Assembly: GCF_030150205.1 (NCBI RefSeq) | Contig: NZ_JASLGT010000008.1 | Span: forward strand, 124,001-188,000 | Reading direction: 5' to 3' | Source of the DNA: Niabella sp. | GTDB lineage: Bacteria > Bacteroidota > Bacteroidia > Chitinophagales > Chitinophagaceae | Length of the DNA stretch: 64,000 nucleotides | Shown: piece by piece, positions 37,231 through 45,799 of the stretch | Position numbering within the stretch: position 1 is the first letter of the stretch | Layout of the letters: each line of letters opens with the position of its first letter | The notes under the pieces: generated by a model | The model's input: the letters and a program-made list of their open reading frames with translations, nothing else | Told to the model about the DNA's origin: nothing | Databases searched by the model: none | Made by a program: the position numbers and the translations under genes

Positions 37231-39657
37231 TTATTTCACCCGAACCCGGATGGTGGCGGGCTTTAGTCCCGGTGATGTTACCGTAATGATGGCAGTACCC
37301 TTTGTTATCCCCTTCAAAATCGCCAGCCCCAACCCATTGTATACCCTGCGCTGATTGGTTTGAAAAGATTGAAGATCCGCCTGGTAGCCATTATCCATTG
37401 CCACCACTTTTGCTATGGCTGTAGTGGCCACCCGCACTTCGTTCTGAGCGTTGGGAACAAGATTTCCATCCCGATCCAGGATACGGATGGTGACAAACGC
37501 ACGATCATCGCTGTTCAGTTGCAGCACCCCGTTTTCTATCTCCAGTGCTATTTGAGCCGGAGGACCTGCAGTATGGACAGTACGCTCCAGTACCGTTTTT
37601 CCATTCTTCCGGGAGATCACTTTTAATACCCCGGGCTCAAAAGGAACATGCCAGAGCACATGAAAAGCCGTATCATCTTTCCTTTGTACTCCCAAAGAGC
37701 GACCGTTCAGAAACAGTTCAGCTTCATCCGCCTGGCTGTAATAAACCTTTACATCAACCGTTTGTCCGCTTTTCCAGCCCGTTCCGTCTTTAGCGGGATT
37801 CCAGTGCGGCGCCATATGCAGCACGGGTTTGTTTGTCCACTCACTCTGGTACATATAGTATACATCCTTGGGGAATCCTGCCAGATCCACAACACCATAG
37901 TATGCGCTTCTTGCAGGATAGGGATAAGGTACCGGTTCGCCCAGGAAATCGAATCCAGACCAAACAAAGAGTCCTGATAAATAATCATGTTTCTTTATGA
38001 TCCGCCAGGTTTGTTCATGGGTTGATCCCCAGTAGGCAGCCACATTGTCGTAGGCAGAAACGGTGAAATCCGGATTGCCGTTCTCTACAAATTTAAACTT
38101 TGATGCGGAGGGCCAAAGCCGCAGCGAATCTGCGGGCCCGTCGTAATGCCCGCGGGTAGCCAGTCCGGATACATTTTCTGTTGCGATGAATTTTTCGCCG
38201 GGATAATTTTTGGGGAAATCCTCATAAGCTTCAATGTGATAATTCAGGCCAATCACATCTAATGCTCCCGATTGATAAATGAAATTCTTATCGGAACGGT
38301 TCTCGCTCAGTGCACAGGTTACCGGCCGGGTCGTATCTAATGCCTTTACAATATTTACCAACTCCTTTGCCAGGGTAATACCGGTGGAATCAAATTGTTC
38401 CCTGATCTCATTGCCGATACTCCACATAAACACGCTTGGATGATTACGATCGCGCTTTACCATATGTTCCAGGTCGCGCCGGTGCCATTCCGGGAAATCG
38501 CTGTAGTAATCGTACTTATTTTTTTTCTTTGCCCACATATCAAAGGATTCGTCCATTACCAGGAATCCCATTTCATCACAAAGATCCAGGAACTGCGGAT
38601 CAGGCGGATTATGTGCCGTACGGATCGCGTTCACTCCCATTTCCTTCATGATGCGTAGTTGGCGGCGCGCCGCCGACCGGTTAAATGCGGCACCCAGCGC
38701 GCCCAGGTCATGATGCATGCAAACACCTTTTATCTTCAATGCATCCCCATTTAATGAAAAGCCCTTCTTTGCATCAAATACAAAATAACGCACACCAAAG
38801 GTCGTCTCCCACTGGTCTGTCTGCTGCGCTCCATCGAACACTTTAAATACCGCTTTATAAAGTCTTGGTTCAGTTACCGACCATAGTGCAGGATCTTTTA
38901 ATATGGTTTTAAAACGAAAATGATGCGCCTGTGTTCCGGAAATACCATTCATCTCCTGCACGCTCCTGCCGGAGGGATCAAATACGGTACAGGTCACTTT
39001 TATTCCCGGCCGGCCGTCACCCCTGTTCAGGATATCCGATGTGGCATTAAACCAGGTTTGACCATTCGGATCTCTTGTCGTATACACAAAAGTTCCCCAG
39101 CGCTCAAAGGCGATCTTTTTGGTGATCACCAGTCGGGTATCCCGGTAGATTCCCGATCCGGTGTACCACCTTGAATTGGGCTGCCGGCTGTTATCTACTT
39201 TTACCGCGATCGTATTCTTTTGTTTTCCCTTCCTGATATAGGGTGTCAGATCATAATCAAAGGATGTATAGCCATAAGGCCATTTGCCCAGGTAATGTCC
39301 GTTGATCCATACCGATGCATCGCGGTAAATGCCATCAAACTCAATTCGAACATGATCTTCAGCTGTAATGTCTCCCAGTATGAACGTTTTCCGGTACCAT
39401 CCCGTTCCACCCGGCAGCGCGCCGCCGGCATTGCCCGCGGGATGTGTTGAATCAAAACGGCCTTCAATGCTCCAGTCGTGCGGCAGATCCAGCAGCCTCC
39501 ATGACGCATCATTGAATCCGGCGTCTTTCCAGGATTGCACATCGCCCAGATGAAAACGCCATCCTTTGTTAAAGTCGATCACCCTGCGGGGACTTTGCTG
39601 TGCCGCTATCCCCGTGGTCAATAAAAAGCAAATACTTAGTTGTAATAGATACTTCAT
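37231..39657 (-). CDS. GH2 beta-galactosidase-like enzyme with DUF4982-type C-terminus
   Basis: A secreted 808-residue enzyme. The ATG at 39657 is preferred: MKYLLQLSICFLLTTGIAAQ is a signal peptide, while the longer frame starting at 39771 overlaps the upstream gene. Domains are jelly roll (FNKGWRFHLGD..., GTGWYRKTF), Ig-like, TIM barrel with acid/base Glu417 (MWSIGNEIREQ) and nucleophile Glu494 (FIATENVSG), then a DUF4982-like part (PYPARSAYYGVVDLAGFPKDVYYMYQSEW) and a final Ig-like domain. The DUF4982 layout is typical of exo-acting beta-galactosidases of Bacteroidota. It starts 37 bp after the GH43-like gene and ends in a terminator. Confidence 0.92.
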   Translation of the reverse strand: MKYLLQLSICFLLTTGIAAQQSPRRVIDFNKGWRFHLGDVQSWKDAGFNDASWRLLDLPHDWSIEGRFDSTHPAGNAGGALPGGTGWYRKTFILGDITAEDHVRIEFDGIYRDASVWINGHYLGKWPYGYTSFDYDLTPYIRKGKQKNTIAVKVDNSRQPNSRWYTGSGIYRDTRLVITKKIAFERWGTFVYTTRDPNGQTWFNATSDILNRGDGRPGIKVTCTVFDPSGRSVQEMNGISGTQAHHFRFKTILKDPALWSVTEPRLYKAVFKVFDGAQQTDQWETTFGVRYFVFDAKKGFSLNGDALKIKGVCMHHDLGALGAAFNRSAARRQLRIMKEMGVNAIRTAHNPPDPQFLDLCDEMGFLVMDESFDMWAKKKNKYDYYSDFPEWHRRDLEHMVKRDRNHPSVFMWSIGNEIREQFDSTGITLAKELVNIVKALDTTRPVTCALSENRSDKNFIYQSGALDVIGLNYHIEAYEDFPKNYPGEKFIATENVSGLATRGHYDGPADSLRLWPSASKFKFVENGNPDFTVSAYDNVAAYWGSTHEQTWRIIKKHDYLSGLFVWSGFDFLGEPVPYPYPARSAYYGVVDLAGFPKDVYYMYQSEWTNKPVLHMAPHWNPAKDGTGWKSGQTVDVKVYYSQADEAELFLNGRSLGVQRKDDTAFHVLWHVPFEPGVLKVISRKNGKTVLERTVHTAGPPAQIALEIENGVLQLNSDDRAFVTIRILDRDGNLVPNAQNEVRVATTAIAKVVAMDNGYQADLQSFQTNQRRVYNGLGLAILKGITKGTAIITVTSPGLKPATIRVRVK

Positions 39658-39694
39658 CGTTTTCCGAATAAACCAATAAGACCACAAAACCTCA

Positions 39695-40798
39695 TCAATC
39701 AACAAAACGCACGGCACTTTTCCCTTTATCTGCCGACGTAGCCACCGCAATACCGCGCTGATCCTTTTCATTTACCGCGCAATAGAAATGATAGACCACT
39801 CCCTTATATTTTACCACGCAGGGTTTGTGCGCATATTTGCTGTCAAAAGGTTCAGACGACCGGATCAGGTCGGCGCCTTCCCAATCCGTCCAGTGTACCA
39901 GATCATATGAACAGGCGAAGCGGTTAAAGGTTTCGTTCTTCCGCTGCTCCCAGAACGCGCCAAAGTAAAACATCACCCAAAGGTTCCCCATTTTTTGTAA
40001 AACCCCGTCCCCGGTAATGCCGATCCTGTGATGCACTACAGGATCCACCAGGTAGCGCTTCCAGTGTACCATGTCATTTGATACTGCCATCCCAATTCGC
40101 TCGAACCAACGCCATTTGGGCGTATTATGACTGGTATCTCCATTCGCATTGTAATACATTACAAAAGGGTATCCCAGGGTCTTTTTTTTATCCCATATTA
40201 CGGTGCTCTTGTACAGTTTTTTATTTTCCCACCAGCGTGTATCCGGGTCCGTCGCTTTTAATACGGGCTTATCCAGTTTGCGCCATTCATGCGGACGGGC
40301 GATATCACCGGGCGTATACGCCATACCGATAGATAATAGTCCGGCCTCATACCCCGGTGTATGTCCGCCAATATAACTCATCCAGTAATTTCCATTATAT
40401 TTTTCCGCACTATAACTTCCGGCCCAGGTAGGATCGACCAGCGATACATAACCGGCCCGCTGATAGCCATCCCACTGCAGCGAGTCATTTACCTTGGATA
40501 GCATTTTTCCAAGGGTTGTCCAGTGCAGCAGGTCATTGCTTTGCGCCAGCCAGGTCTCATACCCATCACCGTCAAACTCAATATAAGACATATACCATTT
40601 CCCGTTTTTTCGGAATACAGTCGGACAATCCAGTTTTTTTGACGGGTCACCGGGAGCGATCACCAATCCGTATTTATACGGAGTTTTTACGGCTTCATAC
40701 ACTTTTTGCATGACGGCCTGTGGCACTTCTTTTTTTTGTGCGCCTGCGGCCATTACCATCAATATCCATCCAATAATTAAAAAAATCCGTGTCATCAT
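39695..40798 (-). CDS. Secreted five-bladed propeller glycosidase (GH43/GH130-like)
   Basis: A 367-residue secreted protein (signal peptide to VMAAGAQ). A five-bladed propeller of the GH43/62/68/117/130 superclan: LDCPTVFRKNGKWYMSYIEFDGDGYETWLAQSNDLLHW, VDPTWAGSYSAEKYNGNYWMSYIGG, GDGVLQKMGNLWVMFYFG and AHKPCVVKYKGVVYHFYCAV. The Asp of KLDCPTVF is a candidate base. I cannot assign the family with confidence; GH43-like and GH137-like (an RG-II beta-L-arabinofuranosidase family) are both possible. It overlaps the GH78 stop by ATGA (40795-40798), so is translationally coupled to the rhamnosidase. Confidence 0.78.
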   Translation of the reverse strand: MMTRIFLIIGWILMVMAAGAQKKEVPQAVMQKVYEAVKTPYKYGLVIAPGDPSKKLDCPTVFRKNGKWYMSYIEFDGDGYETWLAQSNDLLHWTTLGKMLSKVNDSLQWDGYQRAGYVSLVDPTWAGSYSAEKYNGNYWMSYIGGHTPGYEAGLLSIGMAYTPGDIARPHEWRKLDKPVLKATDPDTRWWENKKLYKSTVIWDKKKTLGYPFVMYYNANGDTSHNTPKWRWFERIGMAVSNDMVHWKRYLVDPVVHHRIGITGDGVLQKMGNLWVMFYFGAFWEQRKNETFNRFACSYDLVHWTDWEGADLIRSSEPFDSKYAHKPCVVKYKGVVYHFYCAVNEKDQRGIAVATSADKGKSAVRFVD

Positions 40799-43482
40799 TT
40801 TTTATTTGCGGTAAAGCTATAACTGCCTGATCCAACTTCTACAGGCGGTTTGTCATACCCAGGCGGGAAATACACTGTAGCAGAAGTATTGGCTGGAATC
40901 ATTATGTTTATAGTAAACCGTTCGCCTTCTTTTTTCCAGTCAGCCTTTATCAACCCGCGTACAGAATGATAGCTTGCTGCTGCATGGTTTATCGTTCCAA
41001 CCGGATGAGGTTTTATCTCGATATTTTTAAATCCTACGGAACCTTCCGCCTGCCGGATGCCGCAAAGACCGGAGTAAAACCACTCCATCAGATGTCCCAG
41101 CATAAAATGATTATTGGATACCGATGATAATGCGGCCCAGGATTCTGTAAGTGCGGTGGCTCCATGCGCCAGCTGATAGCCATATCCGGGTACATCACTC
41201 CGGTTGTTCATATCATAAATCACATCACTATACCCGGCATCCTCCAGGGCACGCAGCACATAGCGGTATCCCACATCGCCACCGGTAAGCGCATTCTTTC
41301 TGTTACGGATATCTTTTACCAGGTTTTGCACTACGGCATCCCGGTATTGCGGCTCCACCAGGTTCATATATAAAGCCATGGCGTTGGCGGCCTGACTTCC
41401 GGTGGCGTATTGTTTGGTTTGTTTATTAAAAAAAGTTTGATTGAATGCCTGCTTTACTTCTGCTGCCCAATTTTCAAACATGGGAACATCGGTTTGCATG
41501 TCTAATAACGCAGCCACCTTTGAAAGAATGGTGAGGTTATAATAGTATGTAGCTGTAGCTGTTACGCCCATCGGTGTAAGCTGGGAAACGCCGGGATGTT
41601 CGGGGCCGATGTCGTACCAATCGCTTAAGCCGAATTCAAGGATATGATGTTTCGATTTAGCTTTTAAATACGAAACATATTTCTTCATCATTGGGTAGGC
41701 TTCTTTTAGCAATGCCGTATCGCCATACCATTGAAATGCGTACCAGGGAAAGATGACGCCGGCACTCCCCCACTCCGGTGAATCACGGAAACCGCCATCA
41801 AAATGCACATACTCCGGAGCTATATCAGGGATCAGCCCATCTTCAGTTTGAGCATTCACCATATCCCGTACCACTTTTTTACAAAGCGCCGCAATATCAT
41901 AATTGTACTGTACCGAACTGCCCATCAGGTGTGTTTCTTCCAGCCATCCCAGTTTTTCCCGATGAGGACAATCCGTAAATACACTCACCATATTGCTGCG
42001 GATGGCCCAGCGGATCAGATCACTTGTTTTATTGAACAATTCATTGGAGCTGCTGAAAACCCCGATCTCCGGCGCGCTGTTACGAATGTGCAGCCCCTTC
42101 ACTTCCTTCATCACCGGTAGTCCCGGAGTACCGTTCTCCGGTGTAGCACCTTCTACCTGCAGATACCGGAACCCGTAGTAGGTGAAGCGCGGCTGCCATT
42201 CTTCTATTCCATTTCCTTTGAGTACATAGGTATACACATGCGGCGCGCCCGTGGCCTTTTGATTGGCAGACCCGTCTTTGTTGATCAACTCTGCGGGACG
42301 TAACCGGATCGTATCACCCTGCTTTCCCATAACTTTTATTGCGGGAATGCCGGAAAAATTCTGCCCCAGATCATATACACAGGTATCTTTTGCAATTTGC
42401 TTTTTCGACACCGGCAGAAATGTTTGCAACACCCGCACCGGTTCTGCCGGCTGGGCCTGCAACCGGGCCGGGCCGCTGGTGCTCAATGCATCCTTCCATC
42501 CACTATCGTTAAAGCCGGGGCGGTCCCAGCCCGTTTCTTCGCGGTTGGCATCATAGTCTTCTCCACCATAAATACTGGAAAAGTATATCGGTGATGCTGC
42601 CGTTTTCCAGCTGTTGTCAGATACTACTATTTGTGTAGTACCATCTCTATATTCTATCAATAGTTTTGCGATCATCTTCGGAAAACCATATGCCCCTGTA
42701 AGCTTCCGGTAACGTTCCCCTGGTATATAATAAAACCCATTGCCCAGCATTACGCCCAGCACATTTTCGCCGTTTTGCAGTTGGGAAGTAATATCAAAGC
42801 TTACATACTGTGCGTGTTTGGAATATTGCGTCCATCCCGGATCAAGAAAATGATCTCCCGTCTTATTTCCATTTATATGCATTTCAAAATGTCCAAGTCC
42901 GCTGATAAATGCCGTAGCTTGTTTTACGGGTTTGGCCACCCTGAAACTTTTGCGAAGCAAGGGCAATACATCCGGACGTTTCCCCCAATCTTTCTTGCCA
43001 TTTCCGTGTGCAAAAGGCAGGATCACATTAGAATCGGGCAACAGGTCCCTTGCGATCCACCGGGCTCCGGACCAGTCTTCGATACTCAGCAGTCCCATCT
43101 GCCATAACGCAGGATCACTATAACCTGAAGGACGCCCTTCCGCATCCCAGGTCATTACTTTCCAGTAGTATTTTTTACCAGCGACCAGCTGTTTTCCGGC
43201 ATAACGGATCTGGATAGTGGCATCCGAAAGTACCTTACGCGAATCCCAGATATTGCCCCTCCCTTCTTTAAGCAACTGTATATCATCAGCCACCAGGATC
43301 CGGTAAGCCGACTGCCGTGCATTTTTCTGGCTGCTGCCAGGCTCCCAACTCAGCCGGGGGTTGGCATCCTCCACCCCCAGCGGGTTTTGCAGGTATTCGC
43401 AACGCAGGTATACTGCTTTTAGCTGGGCATCAGCCGATAGGCCGATCAAAAAAAGCACACTAAGAATAAAGCATTTTTTCAT
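40795..43482 (-). CDS. GH78 alpha-L-rhamnosidase
   Basis: A secreted 895-residue enzyme (signal peptide to LIGLSADAQ). It shares GH78 architecture with the protein at 10680-13397 (CEYLQNPLGVEDANPRLSWEPG, FISGLGHFEMHINGNKTGDHFLDPGWTQYSK), but the active-site signature is the other subtype, DCPHREKLGWLEETHLMGSS, with Glu509. So the two rhamnosidases are not recent duplicates and probably cut different linkages. It is the first coding gene downstream of the regulatory element at 43806-43841 and leads the GH78-GH43-GH2 operon. Confidence 0.94.
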   Translation of the reverse strand: MKKCFILSVLFLIGLSADAQLKAVYLRCEYLQNPLGVEDANPRLSWEPGSSQKNARQSAYRILVADDIQLLKEGRGNIWDSRKVLSDATIQIRYAGKQLVAGKKYYWKVMTWDAEGRPSGYSDPALWQMGLLSIEDWSGARWIARDLLPDSNVILPFAHGNGKKDWGKRPDVLPLLRKSFRVAKPVKQATAFISGLGHFEMHINGNKTGDHFLDPGWTQYSKHAQYVSFDITSQLQNGENVLGVMLGNGFYYIPGERYRKLTGAYGFPKMIAKLLIEYRDGTTQIVVSDNSWKTAASPIYFSSIYGGEDYDANREETGWDRPGFNDSGWKDALSTSGPARLQAQPAEPVRVLQTFLPVSKKQIAKDTCVYDLGQNFSGIPAIKVMGKQGDTIRLRPAELINKDGSANQKATGAPHVYTYVLKGNGIEEWQPRFTYYGFRYLQVEGATPENGTPGLPVMKEVKGLHIRNSAPEIGVFSSSNELFNKTSDLIRWAIRSNMVSVFTDCPHREKLGWLEETHLMGSSVQYNYDIAALCKKVVRDMVNAQTEDGLIPDIAPEYVHFDGGFRDSPEWGSAGVIFPWYAFQWYGDTALLKEAYPMMKKYVSYLKAKSKHHILEFGLSDWYDIGPEHPGVSQLTPMGVTATATYYYNLTILSKVAALLDMQTDVPMFENWAAEVKQAFNQTFFNKQTKQYATGSQAANAMALYMNLVEPQYRDAVVQNLVKDIRNRKNALTGGDVGYRYVLRALEDAGYSDVIYDMNNRSDVPGYGYQLAHGATALTESWAALSSVSNNHFMLGHLMEWFYSGLCGIRQAEGSVGFKNIEIKPHPVGTINHAAASYHSVRGLIKADWKKEGERFTINIMIPANTSATVYFPPGYDKPPVEVGSGSYSFTANKK

Positions 43483-43586
43483 ACAGAAACCGTTTTACAG
43501 AATGTCAATGTTGGATACCCGCAGGACTTTTGCTTTTCTTAGCAGAAGCCATACAGTATAATGTCCGGCATTGGCCATGTTACCCG

Positions 43587-43638
43587 AATTTACCGTTACC
43601 AGGTTCCCCCGATTTATCGGGGCCAGACCGGGTAAATT
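43587..43638. repeat. Nested hairpin in the GH78 leader
   Basis: CCCCGAT-TT-ATCGGGG (43607-43622) is a perfect 7-bp stem, enclosed by AATTTACC (43587-43594) and GGTAAATT (43631-43638), which also pair. It may structure the GH78 mRNA leader or be a REP-like repeat. Confidence 0.6.
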
Positions 43639-43656
43639 TAAGGGGAATCCGCTGTT

Positions 43657-43755
43657 CTACCATCCTGTTGCCTCCTGCACCATTATAATTATCACGTCGC
43701 GCCCATATGGACGCTGTTGCTGCAAAAAAATCCGGATTGCCACAATCGCTTTCAT
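43657..43755 (-). CDS. Possible 32-residue leader ORF
   Basis: An ATG at 43755 opens 32 codons (begins MKAIVAIRIFLQQQ, ends VQEATGW, stop TAG at 43657). It is notable only because the ATG lies 50 bp after the operator-like element, exactly as the aldolase ATG lies after its copy, and both begin ATGAAAGCG. It may be a real leader peptide, the stub of a decayed gene, or chance. Confidence 0.3.
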   Translation of the reverse strand: MKAIVAIRIFLQQQRPYGRDVIIIMVQEATGW

Positions 43756-43805
43756 ACACCGTTTCTTAACCAACCCTAAAGATTCGATTTTTTCCGTAAG
43801 AACGG

Positions 43806-43841
43806 CTGTAGAATTCGACTATAATGATGTAGGATCTTGCT
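43806..43841 (-). promoter_or_regulatory. Shared bipartite operator-like element, copy B
   Basis: Half-sites TGTAGAAT (43807-43814) and TGTAGGAT (43828-43835) are 21 bp apart; 29 of 36 bases match 8451-8486 with no gaps. It is 323 bp upstream of the GH78 start and just after the stop of the 43848-44609 gene. Confidence 0.6.
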
Positions 43842-43847
43842 GCCGTA

Positions 43848-44609
43848 TTAATTCCTTATTATTTTTCCGGGATCATTCAACAGAAGCATTACACCCTTAT
43901 ATACGGTTAGTACCGCTTCGGGGGTTTCGGGGGTTCCCAGCCGGTTTATAGCAACTGTATATCGGTACAGGTCGTTTGTAAAAGTAATGGTGTGATTTCC
44001 ACCTGTCCCCTGTATTTCAAAAACACCGTTATATAGTACCAGGTCCGGCTCCTGCTTCCTGCTCTTTAAGCTCCAGCATGCATAACGCCATTGACCTCCG
44101 GCCAGCTCATCGATCCGAATCCGGTAGCGTTTGGTAACAATCTTATACCGGGGGGCGGCAAATTGTTGCAGGGATGGTGGAAGCTGCTGTTTATCTTTTT
44201 GTATGGCGCTTTCCAGGAGTATCTTTTCCTCTTCCGACTGGTAGTTAATGGCTGTAATGCCGCCTGCATCAGTCATCCAGAGCACACCCTTATCCAGCAT
44301 CAGGCCTCTCCAACCCACAACCGACCAATCATCCGCTTTTGACCGGGCAATCCGGCACAGCAACGCATCGTCAAAGATCGTATCAAAACGGATCAGCATT
44401 TCCGCCTTATTTTTTACGTCGGACAGCGGATAGGTTCTTCTTAAAGGGTAAACGACCATAGCGGCAATCTGCTGCTTATCACCGGAGCTTGCGGCGCGGA
44501 TCAATTTATCTGTCACCATTTGCTGAGCGCTGCTCAATCCATTCGATTGTGCATACAGTACCTGCGGCACCTTTATAAACAGCCATAAAAGAAGGGTGTG
44601 GCATTTCAT
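43848..44609 (-). CDS. Secreted protein of unknown function
   Basis: A 253-residue protein with signal peptide MKCHTLLLWLFIKVPQVLYAQ. The N-terminal half (AAMVVYPLRRTYPLSDVKNKAEMLIRFDTIFDD, WRGLMLDKGVLWMTDAGGITAINYQ) vaguely resembles an NTF2/SnoaL-like cone fold; the C-terminal half (YKIVTKRYRIRIDELAGGQWRYACWSLKSRKQEPDLVLYNGVFEIQGTGGNHTITFTN) is a beta-rich domain. I do not recognise a named family. It is divergent from the dienelactone hydrolase gene and sits at the edge of the PUL, so membership in the locus is uncertain. Confidence 0.72.
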   Translation of the reverse strand: MKCHTLLLWLFIKVPQVLYAQSNGLSSAQQMVTDKLIRAASSGDKQQIAAMVVYPLRRTYPLSDVKNKAEMLIRFDTIFDDALLCRIARSKADDWSVVGWRGLMLDKGVLWMTDAGGITAINYQSEEEKILLESAIQKDKQQLPPSLQQFAAPRYKIVTKRYRIRIDELAGGQWRYACWSLKSRKQEPDLVLYNGVFEIQGTGGNHTITFTNDLYRYTVAINRLGTPETPEAVLTVYKGVMLLLNDPGKIIRN

Positions 44610-44807
44610 AGGGTCAAGTTAAAAAAAATCAGCGGAAGACCTGCACAGGTAACATCCTATTTGCGAAAATAAACAATACCAGGGTCATTTTTGCGTTTGC
44701 GAACGCCGCAGCTTAAAATAGCATGTATGCGTGAACCATAAAAAAAGTTTAAATTTGAAAAGCGCCCGTATCTGTAACATTCATTTTTCCACTTCAAAAA
44801 CAGCAAT

Positions 44808-45695
44808 ATGAATCCCATCAAAAAAGAAGATATCCGCCAGGAAGTATTTGATCTTTATGATGATTATGCCCATAACCGAATTGACCGGCGGAACTTTGTA
44901 CAAAAGCTTTCGGCATATGCCATTGGCGGGCTCACCGTTCCGGCACTTATGAGTTTTTTAATGCCCGATTATATCTCCACCGCACAGGTAGTGCCGGAAG
45001 ATGCACGCATAAAAACAACCTATATTCATTACAATTCACCAAAGGGTGGCGGTTCCATTAAAGCATTACTGGCATTACCGGAGGGGTTGAAAAAGAAAAC
45101 CGGTGGTGTGGTAGTAGTACATGAGAACCGCGGCCTGAACCCCTATATCGAAGATGTAGCACGGAGGGTAGCGCTTGCCGGATTTGTTGCCCTTGCGCCC
45201 GATGCATTGACTCCGCTTGGCGGCTACCCTGGTAATGATGACGCAGGGCGCGACCTGCAGGCTAAGCGCGACAAGAACGAAATGCTGGAGGATTTTATTG
45301 CCGCTGCGGATTATCTGAAAACCCAACCGGATTGCAACGGGAAGGTGGGTGTAGTTGGTTTTTGCTTTGGCGGATGGATCGCCAATATGATGGCTGTGCG
45401 GATGCCCGGCCTGTCGGCGGCTGTTCCTTTTTATGGCACGCAGCCTGCTTCGGAAGATGTTTCAAAGATAAAAGCCCCCCTGTTACTACACTACGGAGCC
45501 CTGGATACCCGTGTTAACGAAGGCTGGCCGGCTTACGAAGCAGCATTAAAAAGCAATCATAAAAAGTATACCGCATACATCTATCCAAATGCCAATCATG
45601 GGTTTCATAACAACACGACGCCCCGTTATGATAAAGATGCTGCGGATCTGGCCTGGCAACGAACGATTGATTTTTTCAGGAAGCAGTTGTTATAA
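44808..45695 (+). CDS. Dienelactone hydrolase family protein
   Basis: A 295-residue alpha/beta-hydrolase. The catalytic triad of dienelactone hydrolases is visible: Cys186 in GFCFGGW, Asp233 in GALDTRVN and His264 in NANHGFHNN, plus Glu106 in VVVHENRGL. The first 60 residues (DDYAHNRIDRRNFVQKLSAYAIGG..., PALMSFLMPDY) carry an R-R-x-F-type signal-like helix seen in YghX-like members, suggesting export or membrane attachment. The natural substrate is unknown. The gene stands alone on the plus strand with an AT-rich promoter region of about 200 bp shared with the divergent unknown gene. Confidence 0.88.
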   Translation: MNPIKKEDIRQEVFDLYDDYAHNRIDRRNFVQKLSAYAIGGLTVPALMSFLMPDYISTAQVVPEDARIKTTYIHYNSPKGGGSIKALLALPEGLKKKTGGVVVVHENRGLNPYIEDVARRVALAGFVALAPDALTPLGGYPGNDDAGRDLQAKRDKNEMLEDFIAAADYLKTQPDCNGKVGVVGFCFGGWIANMMAVRMPGLSAAVPFYGTQPASEDVSKIKAPLLLHYGALDTRVNEGWPAYEAALKSNHKKYTAYIYPNANHGFHNNTTPRYDKDAADLAWQRTIDFFRKQLL

Positions 45696-45718
45696 AGCTG
45701 AAGTACTTATTCATAAAA

Positions 45719-45799
45719 ATGGAGAGAAGCCGCTTTACTCTAACAGACCTGCGACAGATTAAGACTGACCAGGAGGACCGGCACGCGCTAGTATTGTAA
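45719..45799 (+). pseudogene. Short truncated ORF (26 codons)
   Basis: The ATG at 45719 opens a 26-residue frame (MERSRFTLTDLRQIKTDQ...) that ends at 45799, inside the 3-prime end of the convergent kptA gene. It looks like the N-terminus of a longer protein cut off by rearrangement, but it may be chance. Confidence 0.25.

Larger units (their letters stand above)
43483..43847. other. 365-bp leader region upstream of the GH78 operon
   Basis: The gap contains, in minus-strand order, the operator-like element (43841-43806), a 32-codon small ORF (43755-43657) and a nested hairpin (43638-43587). No other gene is visible. Confidence 0.6.

Noticed and set aside
37231..39771. Longer form of the second GH2 starting at 39771
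   Set aside because: The extra 38 residues overlap the upstream gene and precede a perfect signal peptide starting at 39657.
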